Shown here: positions 25,488-40,400 of the stretch, one piece after another | Position numbering within the stretch: the first letter of the stretch is position 1 | Layout of the letters: every line of letters starts with the position of its first letter | Assembly: GCA_036362985.1 (NCBI GenBank) | Contig: JAYGXS010000004.1 | Span: forward strand, 18,561,622 to 18,625,621 | Direction: 5' to 3' | Length of the DNA stretch: 64,000 nt | Source of the DNA: Ligula intestinalis | Taxonomy: Eukaryota; Platyhelminthes; Cestoda; Diphyllobothriidea; Diphyllobothriidae | Translations under genes and position numbers: made by a program | Notes under the pieces: model-generated | What the model saw: the letters and a program-made list of their open reading frames with translations, nothing else | What the model was told of the DNA's origin: nothing | The model's database searches: none

Positions 25488-28400
25488 GTATATGTATAGA
25501 TATGATTCACAATTCATCAGCTACTCAAAAACTGCCAAAAAACAGTCAGTAGTAAACAGTTATGAGCTCAACTCCTCAGAACTTCGTCAAGCGGCTGCGC
25601 AAGACGGGCGAAGCCGGCATGTCCGGACTTTTGGCTAGTACGCGTGCTGACAGCATACTAAATAATGAAGTACACCTGGAAGTGACTGCCTTTAGATAGT
25701 GAACTGATTGGTTATACAACCGCCTGACTGAAAGTTAACCAAGCAGACCGCTCACACATAGACTGCAGCGGCGCTATCGTTGATCTGGCCTTAAGGAAGG
25801 GTGGCAGATGGATCTGTTAATTATTGACCATTGCAAACACTTCGAAATCTCCAGAAACCACATTTTCAGCTAGAAATCTTTCAGAAATAAAGAATTAGTC
25901 AGTGAGAGGATAGAGGGCATGGACGGATAACCGTTAAATAGCAGGCACACAGGCGCCGTAGTCTAGGTGCGTCAATGCAACCGCATGCCCGATTGAAACA
26001 ACAAGGATAGATTATTTTTTGCTTGGCCTGTGCATTTGCAACCGCCGGACTTACTTTTCCGCCTTTTTTAGCTGGAAGTGCAAATTCCGCGGGCGTTCCC
26101 TTGACGATGTGATAGGCGGCCATAAAGGTGAAGACATCGCCCTAAAAGTAAGACCAGACAGAGTTTCAGTATTAGTGGAAGAAGGGCAGCTTTTGGGATA
26201 TAGAATTTGTGAACCGGGACGGTAAGAGTCCTGGAAAGGCAGAACCTGTCAATAAGCCTTGCTGCGGCCTGCTCCGTGCGTGAAGGAATGGCGGATAAGG
26301 GGGGGGGGCAGTCTCCTGTCCGCTAGCATATGCAAGAGAATATTTAATGCTAGCATTCAGCAAATTTGTATATATATGATAATGTGGGGCACACCTATAT
26401 GGTTACGAAACATATATGGTCCGTTGTGCCTTGGGATTCACTTTAGGGCTCTCGCAGGTAGTCGCATAGCGTCTTAACGTGCATATAATGATAAGGGGCA
26501 ACCGACAAAGACAATGGATACCGAAATGCTCACGTTTGACTTATTGGTTGTCATCAGCCAGTCCCCCCAATCCCAGATCTGGATCACTCGAGATTCGAAC
26601 TCACGACGTTTGGGTTATCAGGTATAACACTCTACCATTCAGCCACGAGTCCGTTGTTTTGCTGGCTGCGATCTGGAACACCATGATAGTGGGGAGCTTA
26701 CTGATCTGGTAACAGAAAATTTATGTCTTGTTGTGCCTTGGAGTTCGACTTAGGGCCCCACAGGCACTCACATAGCGACTTGTAGTGTGTATGACGGTTC
26801 AATGAAAGTGTGTAAAAATGTTGCGGATTCTAACCTCGGATGATCTACACCGGGGACTGGTTATGAAATGCTAAGATCGTATAATAAGCCAGAAATGGCC
26901 ATTTCGGTCTCGTCTGCTTTAGACAGCTCCACCTTCTCGTATATACATTGACATTTTGTAAAAGACCGTTGGCGTTGGTTTGTATCCCACCGACCTTTTC
27001 ACAATTGCGTCAAATGGAATATTGATATTGTTAGGAGGGGCCCAACGGCTAGTATGGAAGCAGCGAGTAGCCGCGCCCATAATAGCTATCGATCGGCCTA
27101 TGCGCGAGCTACCACTTCGAGCTAGACAATAAATCGATAATTTGAATTTCTGGTTACATTCACTCACTGAGCCAAGAGCCAATGGGACTAGCCACTACCT
27201 CAGGAGAGAATCTTATTGGCTCAAGGGACATCGTTGACATACGTTTGTTTCCCTAAATCTGTTGTACATAGGACACTAAAAGACTTCTGCCTTTGCACCC
27301 TTCTTGTCGTGTTCTCTCTTTGGGGACTCACACAGGACGTCATTGGGCGGCAATATCTCGGCCTAGGCACCCGTTATAACATATTTATGTTGACTATACG
27401 GGGATCGCCGATCTAGCAATGCAACAATGCACGTTCCGGTTTTTCCGTGGAGCTCATGTTGGAGCCAGCGCAGGCAGTCGGATAGCGACTAGTAGTATAG
27501 GATAAAATAGATCCGACTGCTTGATGAGTGCTATCAAGCCAAAAATGACTATTCCGGTCTCCTGCTGTTTCGACGGACCCATTTCATTTATAAATATGTA
27601 TATAGCTCACTTAGAGGACCGCAGTCGGGAAGAGCGAGCGGTGAAGCTCAGTGGATGATTTGAAAGGCAGATGAGTCAGTCTAGCAGATGGCCGTGGAGT
27701 AGTTCTGAATGCAGAACAGACCACACCAGACTGGCCGCTTTGGCACATGGCCAACCCGGTCAGGGAGCGAACCGGCCGGGTGGGTGAGGATAGAGGAATA
27801 CAGCCCCGCCGGCAGCCAACGTCTATCACCACCACCACCACCACAGCTACGCATTATCACACAGCAGGCACGAGCCGGCTGTTCACACTTTGGGCGAACG
27901 ACCTTCGCCGTCCCTAGCCCCCTAGGCCGACCTCGTTAATTAACCTGCCGTCCGGGGTGGAGTGTTATGGCAGGCAGGAATGCGCGTCGAGTAAAACACC
28001 AGGCAGCCGTGGCCTATTTCATACGCGTTAGCCTCAGCTACCTAGTCGGAGCTTTTCCCACTTTATAACGAGTGCGCTATCCACAATTTGGCACATCCCC
28101 TATAAATGCTTTTTCGATTAACCTTACAAATGCCTCGAGACTAGCGCGGTTGACCTGTTTTTTTCCTTTTCAGGCATTTCATAAACAGAGTTTCCTTTCC
28201 GATTCGGGCACCCGAAGACTTCTACAGGCCGCGTGTCCGTGAGGAGTTCGTCGGAAAACTCTGCCTCTGCCGTTCCTTCCCGGAAAGAAGTCTGCATTTT
28301 GTAGCATTATGCGTCTTTGCACTGAATTTCTTCGTTCTGAATTCCTACACATACACATGCGGACTACTGAGAGACTTCTCTGGTATTTTATTGGTGGGGG

Positions 28401-31400
28401 AGGGGGTCACCAACACGTTGTTTATTGTATAACTGAGTGGCTTTTAGCGTCCACCGTGGCGGATATTTCGCCGACCTACTGCGTTTTTTTTCACATGACT
28501 AACTGTCTGATGTGCGCATTTACCTGTCGTGTAGGCAGGCAGCAACGCATCAAAGTGCACGGCCTTTGGTGCCGCGACAGGTTACTACAAACGATCTAGT
28601 TCCGCCAGGTAGGTAGCTAACTGGTTTGCCCTTTTATCGTGTACTTGCGGTACTCGTACGGCCTGAAAGGCAACCTTGGATTATGTAGCAGGCCCGCGGC
28701 AGATCTTTCTATTGCAGGAAAGTTTGTCCGTCGCAATCGACTATAGTAATCTTAACAAGATTGAGTTTTGGGATTGGCAGACGAATTATTGGCGAGGACG
28801 TAGTCCCTAGTGTATCTTGAAGTATTAACTACGCTGGGCGCCTTGGTGGGATCGACGGGCCAATGGGTGCTGAAGCAATGGACAATCAGTTAAGTGTAAA
28901 GTGCATGGACTCGAGTTTCGTCACTGAAAAGCTCCATGCCTTGTTGCTTACTTTGGCACTGCAGGTGTCGTGGGATTCGGTTGGCCATTTCGGTTCCTTC
29001 ATCCTAAGGCCGGTTTACTAAGCGGAGTTCGCACAGTTTACGTGGTTGGAGTGTTCTATCAAGCAGATCAGTCAGTAATTATCCGCTAGTCAGGTTTTAC
29101 TGTGTAAAATGTCAACACGAATTTCCTCGAGGGGGGGAGGGGGCAATCCGGGACAGGAATGTGCACTGGCTCGTGAGCATTTTGCGAAATTCCTCTGGGT
29201 TGCCTCGTATCCTTTGACAGATGCAAAGGTATTCCAGGCGGTCAATGCGAGCCACGGTAGGTATAGCCCCAATAATCACATGTGCGTGTGTGGAGTGATG
29301 CAGCGTTTACACTCCTCTCCCTTAATATGCCATCCCTTCGTTCACCTTTTTTTCTGCATTGGCGGGTTCAGAACCTACACAGCGTAGCGAATGCGCTTCT
29401 GTGCGCGGTAGTTGAATGATTTTTATTTTGTGTTATTATTAGAACCACGCACGAGTAAACGGCTTCCACTAGGTGTTGTTGTCGGTAAAAAAAGTTTAGT
29501 CGATTTGAAGAGTTCTACGTCGTGGTTGGTATATGCAAACGGGATCGAACCCCACTGAGACCGCCGAGTTGTTCAAAATTGGGTGAAATGAAACTTTCCT
29601 TCTAAACAGCAGGTAATCTGAAGAAGATATTCTTTGGGATAAAAAGTAACTTTAATGAGTGAAATTTCGAGTTTGGCGCCCGAACTAGTCCTCGGGTTAG
29701 CAGGAAAACTGCAATGGACAACTAAAAGTTCAAAACTGTCGAAAAAATATCAATAGTTATATAGGGGGTGAGACTTGATTGGTAGGTGTGGCCTCTGTGA
29801 GTCTCAGTCGTGCGTCTTCGGCTTTTTCCGTCGTCCTTTTACGTGCTTATAAATACCATCCAAGTCTACGTGCCGGTTGATGCATGAATCGCCGGAGTGC
29901 GTGGCTTCGGGAAATTTTCGGCCATTTTCGGATGGGCAAACTCTGATTATGCGTGTTTTATCCCATGCAAAGGCGTGTCCTGTGTCGAGGCAATGCATAG
30001 CCACTTTGGACAAATGGTCAGTTTGGCAGTTTTGAAATTGCAGTTAATCAATGCACCTTTCTTGTTAGTCCGAAGACGAGTTCGGGGGCGCCCAACTCGA
30101 AAATTCACTCATTTAAGTTACTTTTTAGCCCAAAGAACCTCTTCTTCATATAAAAATTTCTTGGGATGCGTGTGTTCCAGTTTATCCGAACGGCAGGGTG
30201 GGGCGGTGAGGGGTAGGCCATCGATAGAGTCATACAGGGCGGGATAGATATCGCATAGGCTGACCGCATGGCTGACATATCTTTGGATGTTTTTTGGCGA
30301 AGGAACGAATCCAAACCAGTCCCCTCCCTCTCCATTGAGCTAGTGGGCAAAATTTGGGACGCATGCTGGCATACGATTTTGTGCTGTCTATGAGACGTGA
30401 AAAAAAATAGAGGCAAACCTGTTTGGGGCAAAATGGAGGCCCACCTTTTGATTCGCCGACGCCTGTCTAAACATAGCCAAGCGTTTTGTACACACGAGTA
30501 TGTGTGTGCGTTTGTGCTGGAATACATTAGCGCGTCACGATAGCAACGCTGTCAGTGACAAACAAAGGAAATCAGGACTGTTAGGATAACAGACTATACG
30601 GCACTGGCATTGATCCACGCCCCCTGTCGATAAAGATCGCCAGCAACATTCAAACCAGACCAGCCGCTCTTACGTTAGAGGAGGAGGAGGATGAAAGACC
30701 CCATGGACGGCAGACGATTGCAGTGTGCCCTTTAGTTATTTGCCTAACAAATGAGCATGCAGTCCATTCAGAAAAGCACTAGTCGGACACTCAAAGTCCG
30801 CTCTCCCTCTCTAGAAGTACAGACACTGACTTACGAGTGAACAGGCGCGGGGTTAGACAATTTTATACCCTGCAAACTATAAAACCCTGACAACAAAGGT
30901 GCCCAAAATGTGAATTCCAAGCAGAGATCCATGAAAGGTGAGACGAAGTTGGGAAGTCATTAACGCCCAGCCCCTTCACGTAGCATTGCTATTCCCAGCA
31001 GGTATTTATCGTGCCATTCGAGTCGTTTTTGCACATAATAGTCGAAGAGTAAAATCCAACCGGTTTACGACCTGTAGGCTTATGAAAGTAAGTGGCAGTC
31101 ACTTTTATACAAGAAGGCTTGCCGACTCAACTTAAGTAGATTGTCGTTCATAAGGACAAAAGGCTGACATTTTGACCAATGCCACTACTATGGCATGGTT
31201 CAAAATGTCGATGTTCAAATCCAGCGTGATTTTAAAAGCTACTGGTTAGAAACCAGAATCAGATTTAAAATATGAAGATTATGAAGATTAAGTGCAACGA
31301 ATGTTTCAGCATCCAATCACATGACTGCAGGTCCGCATACGATGCAATCACAGGCCACAGCCAATGACTTGATATCAGCTGTTGCTGGAGAGAAATCCGC

Positions 31401-34400
31401 AACATTTGTGCCGCCACGAATCATATGACAACATATTCAACCAGCAGATGTCTTTTATAGTACTATTATAGTGTTAACACTAAAACCGGTATCCTCGTAT
31501 AAACTGAATCGTATCCTACTACGTATGGTTCAAAAAGCTAAATAAATCTTAAATTATCATCTATATCGCGAGCATTAAAATCGAATTAAACAATGACGCT
31601 TGAGCAAGAAAAATGTCCTGTATAACACGTAGGATTGCTACAAAGTTCGATTCATCTCGCTCAAAAGTATGCCTGCAGTGTAAATGCCTTGGAAGTCCGC
31701 AGGTTTCCGACAAAAATATCAATTGAAAAGAAGACGACTCGATTGTTGGGAGAATACTTTTATTCGCCTAATGTTTCGAGATCCGTCGCGAATACGTCAT
31801 CAGAGACATAAGCAGAGAGCAGTAGCAGACACAGGACTATCAATCTAACTTTCCAATAAAGTCCTCTCAGTTTGCAGGGTACGTGCGCCTGCATTCGGAT
31901 CAACGTATTTTCTCTAGTGATTGACGTTTTTGTGGTCCTACCCAGCCTACTGAAGTCGGCGACAAACTGGCTATTTTTCAGAATATACATATATATTCAC
32001 TCAGAAATGTGCGAACACCGATCGTATAGGCTTCCGAACTAAACAAAGTTCATGTGGTGGCCAGAGGTCCCCAACGGGTGACCGAATGCAGGGCCGATTC
32101 CAGCCAAGTCATGATAGAAGTAAGGGGGGTATGACAGCATTTGGGGGTAACTTGATACAGAACTGTTTCGAGCTTATTAGCCTTCATCAGGCAAGCATAA
32201 CCCTGAACACCAGCTGGTTGGACAACACAAACAAACGCACTCACAGACGGCGCAGTCGGTCCACCACTGGTGTCCATCAGATGGGTCATCAGCACTTCAT
32301 CGAACCGCAGTTCATCAGCGCCTCGCCACCTGCCATTGGCTGTCACTGCTGATCGGGTATATATTCACTCAGAAATGAGTTAGAACCGATCGAATAGGCT
32401 TCCCAAATGAACAAAGTCCATGTGGTGGTCAGAGGTCCCCAACGGGTGACCGCCTACCAGGCCCAGGCCGGCCAAGTCATAATAGCTGTAAGTGAGGTAT
32501 GACTGCACGTGCGAAGTACATATGCATATGTAGTTTAGTTCGTAAGCCTATTCGATCGGTGTTCGCACATTTCTGAAAGAATGTATTCCTGATCGGCAGT
32601 TAACGCAAATGTCAGGTGGCGAGGCCTTCGCCTGTACCTAACATCGGTATCTTGAGAGAACCCCAAGGACCCATGAGTCATAAATGCGCCAGTCGTGGTT
32701 CAGTGGGTACATCTGCACCTAAAAGATTGTCCCCAATTGTACAGTGTTCTATTCAGCTTTCCTCTACGAGCTACAGATACAAGTTCGGAATGGGCTCTCC
32801 AAAATTAGTCAATAACAGCATTTGGAGATCTGCTAGAAAGTTTTAGCACTTCTCACAGTGCAATTTTTTGAAGTCCAGCGATCCAATAGCTCTTAAATTT
32901 GCAGCGAGCTTCAAAGTACACCGGAGGCTTCGTTCAAAGCACAAGAATGGAAAAAATTCTTCCCCTTCTCTTACGGATCGAATAGACTGGCAACTCAATT
33001 TGGCCAAAACAAGTCGCTACTTGGGGAACAGACAGGCCACCACCTCATCCTATCCCAGTAACGGAGAGCCAGGTGACCGGGCAATCATCACGCCCACCAC
33101 GCGTGATAAAAACTCAGCAATTCAGAGGCTGCATGCCGTTAAACAGACCAACACTCAAGAAGGCAATGACGGTTAATTGTCGTCGTATGTTTGCAGTAAT
33201 AACTGTATCCTATAAATACTGCAAACTCCTGTGCATGTGCTACCCCGTCAGCTACTGCTCTCTCAGGACGATTCCGCGACGGATATCGAAACGTCAGGCG
33301 AACAAAAGTAGTGTCTCAGCGATCGAGTCGTCTTCTTCTCAGACTGGCAACTATTTCCTCTGGACGTCAATACCGGCACAGTGCGCCCAAGTGTTCGTTA
33401 ACATTACCGACCCACCGCACGTTGCGACACGTTTTATGCCCTTACTGCTATGAGACCGTGTCGGAGAAGATATCGTGACGTCGCTTCTTTGTACTATGAG
33501 TCACTTCAGCATAAGACTATCGTGACAATATTTTGAGACATAGTAGCAGGAAGCGGAACAAGAAAAATGAAGTTCAGAATCACGTTATAATAGAACCACC
33601 ACATTCATATTCATCCAACAATGCTAGAGGAAGAGGGAGCAGGGCGAATCATTTCTTAATATTTCAGACATCGGTGTGGGCAATATTTCTAGAAGATGCC
33701 ATGGCCAAATGCCAAGCAAAATGGATATCAACTTATGATAAAAACTGGCTAGAAATAATTCAGGAAGTCGATGTGGATTTCAGCACATGGAAGAGCCTCA
33801 AAGGAGACGCCCTTCTAGCCGATTGCATAAGTAAAGGTCGTGACCATACCGCATAATTACTGAAACAGAGAGAGTGGCGTTTGCTATGGTATAAAAATAA
33901 CAAGGCACAAACGACAGGAAACCTACCCGAGTCTTGCAGAGAAGAAGAGCCTTGTCGAAGAGGAATACGTGTCTGAAAATAGGAGAAAGCACAGATAAAT
34001 AAACATGTGTTATGCGTTGCCCATAAATCTTGACGTGAAATATATTGCCACAGCAATGGGGCACAGCTGGGGCAGGGAGAGAAAGCTTACCCCCTGTCGA
34101 AAATACTAGGATCGCTACAGTCACATTCCTAAGAAGCATATGCCAGGCCGGACAGCCAACAACACCGGAAAACCAGTGCATGGCGTTTCGATAAACACTG
34201 GCCCCGTTTTCCTTCACCCCCACATACACACATCAAATCAACGTATTCGGGGTCAACTACACCCATTCAGTCTGGGAAAACCACGGCTGCGCAGCCGACC
34301 GAAGTATTTTGAAACCGGCAGTAACGATAGGAAACAGGTTTTTGTGTGTGCAGATGTTTGCTTGTTGCACGCGATCGAAGAACTTTGCATGCCACATCAA

Positions 34401-37400
34401 TCAATCTCATCAATGGTAAACATCTTGGCTTGCATTTGACACTGATTTATGGGCGATAAAACATAGAGTGGTTAGAACGTTAGAATTCTAAACAAAATAA
34501 GTCGCGGGTTCAAACCTCGGGCTCAGTATGACCGGCTGATGACGGCTAATGAGCCAGAAATTGCCATTCCAGTCTCCGTCCACGCTGCCGACAATATTAT
34601 CTGCACAAACGCATGGTAGGGTCGATTCAATTTACAGTTTTTTTTTCAATTACAAACAACCAAATGCGCCATTATAGTACCACGACGCATTAAGCGTCAT
34701 GATGTTGAGGGCTACCAACTAATGGATTAACTCGGCCCAACGCAAAACGTCATTGTACCGTGGCCCCACTTCTTAACATGGTCGTTACGTGAACTTCGGT
34801 GGAAATGGAGATATCGCGTCGGATCTATGGGTACACTTTGAGGCATGAGAAAATCTGACGAGCAATACCAATTCGGGAGACAATTTCATCTCTACACCGT
34901 CCATTCGACCGCTGTCTCGAACAGAGGTATTCTAAACTGTCAACTTCGTCAAGTTGACAGCCATCAATCTCGAGAGGTGCCTCCTGGTTAGAGATGCAGC
35001 TTCCGTTTTCCCAGCGTTTATGCATACACAGACGGGTTTAGTGACCACATTCACCCGTGAAACCATAGACTGCAGACCACCAAAGCTTAAAGCCAGCAAA
35101 TGACGTAGTCGAGATAACTCAGCCAGCGTCCGGCATAGCCATGGGCTCCCCAAGCTCTACGAACCGACCAGTCCCTTTTTTGATCTCCCTGCCGCATCTG
35201 CAGAATACTTCAACATCGAAGCAATGCGGCTTTCTAGACGTTTGTTTAGTTGTTATCACAGGTACTGTCGCGACTATTTTCCTCGGCAGCAGACTTCTCC
35301 CTTATCAGCGAACCAGTACTTGTGCTGTCGATGTGCGCGACCGAGAACTTCAAGATCGGCGGGCGTTCCGCAATTGCTTCCATGAAGTCTTCACGGTAGC
35401 ATTTGCTTTCGGGATCCTGTTTGAGATTTCTGTATCTGCCAAAATTCAATCAGCTATCAGCAGTCGTATCTGATTACGCACTATTTAAATCATTGGTTAC
35501 CTTCTGGCCTCATGCCACATTGCAGATTAAGTCGCATTTAGTTTTCTAGGAAGAAGTGGCAGCTTAAAAAGGTTTTACCGTAGGCTTCGGAAGTTGTGGT
35601 AACTGACGCAGACTGATGCGAACATTTTTTGATGGTATTTCTCTTTGGCATCAGCTCAGATGCACCGATTGTTGGCAGATGCCGCAAAGGATTCACAGCG
35701 CGAGTGGCGCGCGAACTATGCAATTTTGGTTTAACCGAAGGGGAGAGGGGGTGGAAACAACTCATTGAGGGCAGTTGAACTGATCCTTACGTAATTATGA
35801 CTTAACGTTGATCGTGCCTGCCCTATGTATGCATGTTGCAGTGGTTTTCAGACCAATCCCCCCCCCCCCCCCCTGAAATAACAATGCTCATTAATTTGAT
35901 GTGAATACCGTTTCAAGAAGACGAGGCTTATTGTGATCAACGCCACCTGAGTGTCATCAATCACTCGAAGCCCGTGTCTTGTCAAAATGTGCTGCGTCAG
36001 TTTACGGGGCAGGATAGAAAGAAGGAGTCCTCAATGTGGTGTCTTTTCGGGCATACTTTGTCGGTATTATCAAACACACGCACCGAGCGCTGCCCATATC
36101 ACTTCCAAAGTCTGCTGCGCTACGCATGCCCTGATATTTATGTCTGTGTAGACTAGGGTTCACGCCTTTCAAATGTGATCCATTTATCTCCTTAAATATG
36201 CTTCCAGGTAAGTAACGGGCCTGCGAAGATGACCTTACGGCTCGAATGTTGGATGCAACGGACTTTCATCTAGTCCTATTTTTCTTCAGGCACTGATCAG
36301 AAGAAAAAGCCTTTTAGGATTAAATCCTTTTTTAAATTTCACAAAAGAACTCGCAAGAATATTCAAAATAGTTCTAAAAATCTTTAAAATTAGACACACT
36401 CTGAAACATAACTATTTGAGTATCCGGGGGATATGATACCCCATCCTCCCTGCTGATGTCGAATGCCATATGTCGAAAGGAATATGCCATTCCTTTGTAC
36501 ATATTTGTTTGTGACCAGGAGTGAAAGTCAGGTCAATTATAAAGGCTGCAACTCGCATAGAATAGAATGTACTAACTGATGCATTTAAATGTAGTACTAT
36601 TCCTGCAAAAATGGACTCGGAAAAAATGAATTTCAATTAATTTGGTTGCCGTTAAAAGCGCAAAGGGTTTAGTGAAACCTTTACTCAATAGGATTACCTG
36701 TGGTTCCCCGAAGTGTCGTGGACGGAAGGCCAACTTCGTAGTCTATGGTTGATCCGCTTAGTGTTAAGACGGCCTAACAAACAGCCTTAGCAACCAGTTA
36801 GCTTGCAAGCGATAGCCGCACTCAAGGCAGGCTATCGATCGGCCTACAGGGGCGAACATACACAGGCCGTCAATCATTCGATAATTCAAAATTCAAGCTG
36901 GATGTCAGCCTGAGTCCCAGCCAATCGCACCGGTGGCCAATCCAGAAGTGAAGCTGACTGGTTCGTGGACCTATCTTACACACGTTAGTTGCCCTGAAAT
37001 TGTTGTACCTTTTACACTCACAGACCTCTGCTGTTGCACTTTTCTTGTCGTGTTCTTCCCTGGGGCCTTCACACAAGGCGTTATTGAACGGTAATAGCCC
37101 GACCCAGGCATCCTTTACAACACTTAGTTATTCGGACATAATTTACGCGTCACTTTGATTCCTTTCTACCACTGTTTCGTGAGCTACACATCTGACCATA
37201 TTTAACATAAACATTGCGCAAAAGTTCGAGACTTATATAAACAATATCACAGGCCCGTGAGCGCACCCCGCGCCATTTAAATTTACTAACTCTCTCTCTC
37301 ACATTCACTCTGAAAACCCTCTTTGCACGCATTTACAATGAAAACACGCCTTTTTTCTCTCGCAGCTGCAACAGCAGTTCCAAAGTAAAACTGGGTAGGT

Positions 37401-40400
37401 GCAGGACACTTGGACGTACTACTAATTCGGCCCTGCGCACGACGGAAACGTGGACTGTCTATGAAAGTCAGCAAAGGCAACTCAACCATTTCACTACCTT
37501 CTTTAACTAACGCATCCGGGATATCGGAAAAGAGTTACAGACGCCAAAGTACAGGAAAGCACTGGCATTCCCATGTGACACTTGAGAAGATACACAGCTG
37601 ATTGAACTGCAGCATTGTGAGAATGGATTACGAGCTCCCACCAAGGTGACTTCCGGAGGGGACTTTGCAATGAGCGCCTACAGACAAGGCCAACAAAACC
37701 GACGCTGAGAGAACACCCGCCATAGACTAATTACTTGACATGGGAAGGCGTTGCACAGATTCGGCATGCATGGTACACTGCCTTAAGGACTTGATTAGCC
37801 ATCTTTTAGATCGCCCAAATGGGAGGGGTGGTTAATAAAAGATGATGTGCCGGCAACAGTGTACTGCTACTGACCAACGACGCAAGCACCCCCACCACGG
37901 ACTGCCGCGATTAGCATCTCTGAAGTCGACACGGCCAATTAACAGCTCACATCACGAAGCACCATCCATACTAACATTAGCATTGACGGAAGTCCTCCCG
38001 CCAGAACATCGTGATCATTCGAGCCTTCCACCACCCGAAACATAGACCTCACTGGTCTCCATTACACCGGAGCATCGAATCACGTATCTGTCTGGTCCCC
38101 TGCCTGCGAATTTATCGCAGTGCAACCTAGAGCGCTAAAATAGACCACCTGCCCGTTCGTCGTGTTTAAAAACAGACTATGGGTCTACTTGAATTTCGTC
38201 ATGGCTACCGTATAACTAACTTTTTGTTGACTTAGTTGCTGCCTTTGACTACGCCCATTTTAAATTCCTATGGTAGATAATGTACATAGATAGTGTACCA
38301 TCAAATATTACCGTCATGATCCAGGCCTACTACAGCTCCAGCACAGCGCAGGTTCTAGTCAATTACAACCAACCAGAACCGTTTGCTATTCGGTCTGGCG
38401 TTCGACAAGGATGGATCCTGTCGCCCATTCTATTCAACTACGCCATCGATTGGAGTTCGGGAGGGCCCCACGTGAATAGAACGGCGCTGAGCTTGCACCC
38501 GGACACGACTACGCCTATGATATCGCCTTACTGCTTCAAGCTTCGGTGATCTACAGTCCATAGTGACACGGGTGAACGAGGTCACTAAATCGGTCGGTTT
38601 GTCCATAAACGCCAGGAAGGCCAAAGTGTTTTTCATGCTGCACCCATGCCCCTCTCCAGATTATTGGTTGTCAACTTGAAGAGGTAGACGGTTACAAATA
38701 CCTCGTAAGGGGCTTGCTGCCGAATGGACAGACTAAGGATGACATTGGCTGCCGAATCAACGCAGCTCGTCAAGTTTACTCAATCCTTAGAAAGTGCCTA
38801 TGCACACGACGTGATATGTCTATTGCCAGGAGCGTTCGCGTATGCCATGCATCCGTTCGGTCTGCGCTCCTCTACGGCTGTAAATGCTGGCCTATGCGCG
38901 TGGAAGATGAAAGAGGCAAATAGTTGACCACTACTGTTTGAGGAATAAAGTACACCGACTTCGTCTCAAATGAGACAGTTCGCAATCACGACGACAACAC
39001 TGTAAGGATATCCCAGGCCACCAGAAGAAAGGCGGCTGAGGTGGTTTCGACACCTTCTTCGTCGTCAACCTCACGAGCTCAGTGTTACGGCCCTAGATCC
39101 GACTGTAAACGTCGAAGAGAGGAGCCAGCTGAAAACCTGCTCGAAACAGTCTGTCAGGACATGGAAATGGTTCTTGGACCTTCGATATTTGGCCACCGGC
39201 GTTAGCAAAGAGAATGGGTTGAACTGTCCAGGTCTGCTGCCACGGATCGTACCGCGCGTGGGGAAGTACCATGCGGAACATAGTGGAAACCGATAAGATC
39301 GGTCATTATCGCAGCCATGACATGCACAAGCGCAAGCTACTGGGTCAGGCACCTCTAGACACTATCAATCATACCATCGCACCGCACTCATGCAGCACAA
39401 GTGGGATGTAAGTTGATAACGTAGTCATGATCGCTAGAAATTGAGGAACGGGAAAAGATGCGCCTCATTATGTCGGGAACGCGTAAAAAATTAAAAACGA
39501 AAATAAGGTCAGTATGAGCACTTGGAGGCACATTTGTGAAATGTCTAGTCCGGACTACAACAAATCATGGGTAGGCTTTCATAAAGAAAAACCGAAATAG
39601 CTAACCACAACACCAAAGGTTTGAACAAACGTATCTTGGCTAATGTGATCTCGTATCAGGAAACTGCATGCGCTCCGTACCGGCGTATGAACCTGATCCA
39701 ATTTTTTTAAGCCGTGGAAGATAGGCGGCTGAAAGTTAAGGACTGAGTAGATGCTTCAACCTCATCACTAGCCGACCTGGCTTCGAACTGGCCAGCTACT
39801 GTGCTAGCAGTTGCCCTGGGTCCTTTTAAATCCACTTTTTATAGAACAACAGAGCAGTTACGAAGTGAAGTGAGATAGATGCATGGAATTTCTGCTTCAG
39901 CATCAGCAACTGTAAGAGCAGGTTATCACAGTGAACCCCGCGACACAGTACCGGTGCACATCACTTGTGACGACACAGACCCTAGGAGAATAGTCTCTTG
40001 CATACCAGCAGTTTATGAACACCGCATGGACAGCTTATACTGCTACTGTTGAGCTTGAGAAATCTAACCCGGTACGTTCCATAACAAGGAAGACACGGGG
40101 ATGCAGACAGAACCCTACCAATGGTACGGTTTTGCATCTCACTACTGAACTTGTACTTGATTTCTTTCCTGCTCTTCATTATCCCTCCGACTGTGAAGGA
40201 TGCTTTTTCGTAATTAACAGCTACTTAGATACTCGAAGCATCCACGGGAGCTAGTTGATATTAAAAGTTTACATGATCACTACAGGAAGTTAAAAAGATG
40301 CGCGCTACAATGAGTATTTTGTGGCGCTTTGTGCGTCACGTTCACGCGCAAGGCAAATGAGAGAAATATGCATTTTAAGGGAAAATAATTCGAATACCGC

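Noticed and set aside
32050..32346. Conserved-looking peptide LMKANKxETVLYQVTPKC, also at 24670-25077
   Set aside because: It is the accidental translation of the shared hammerhead repeat; conservation is at the RNA level.
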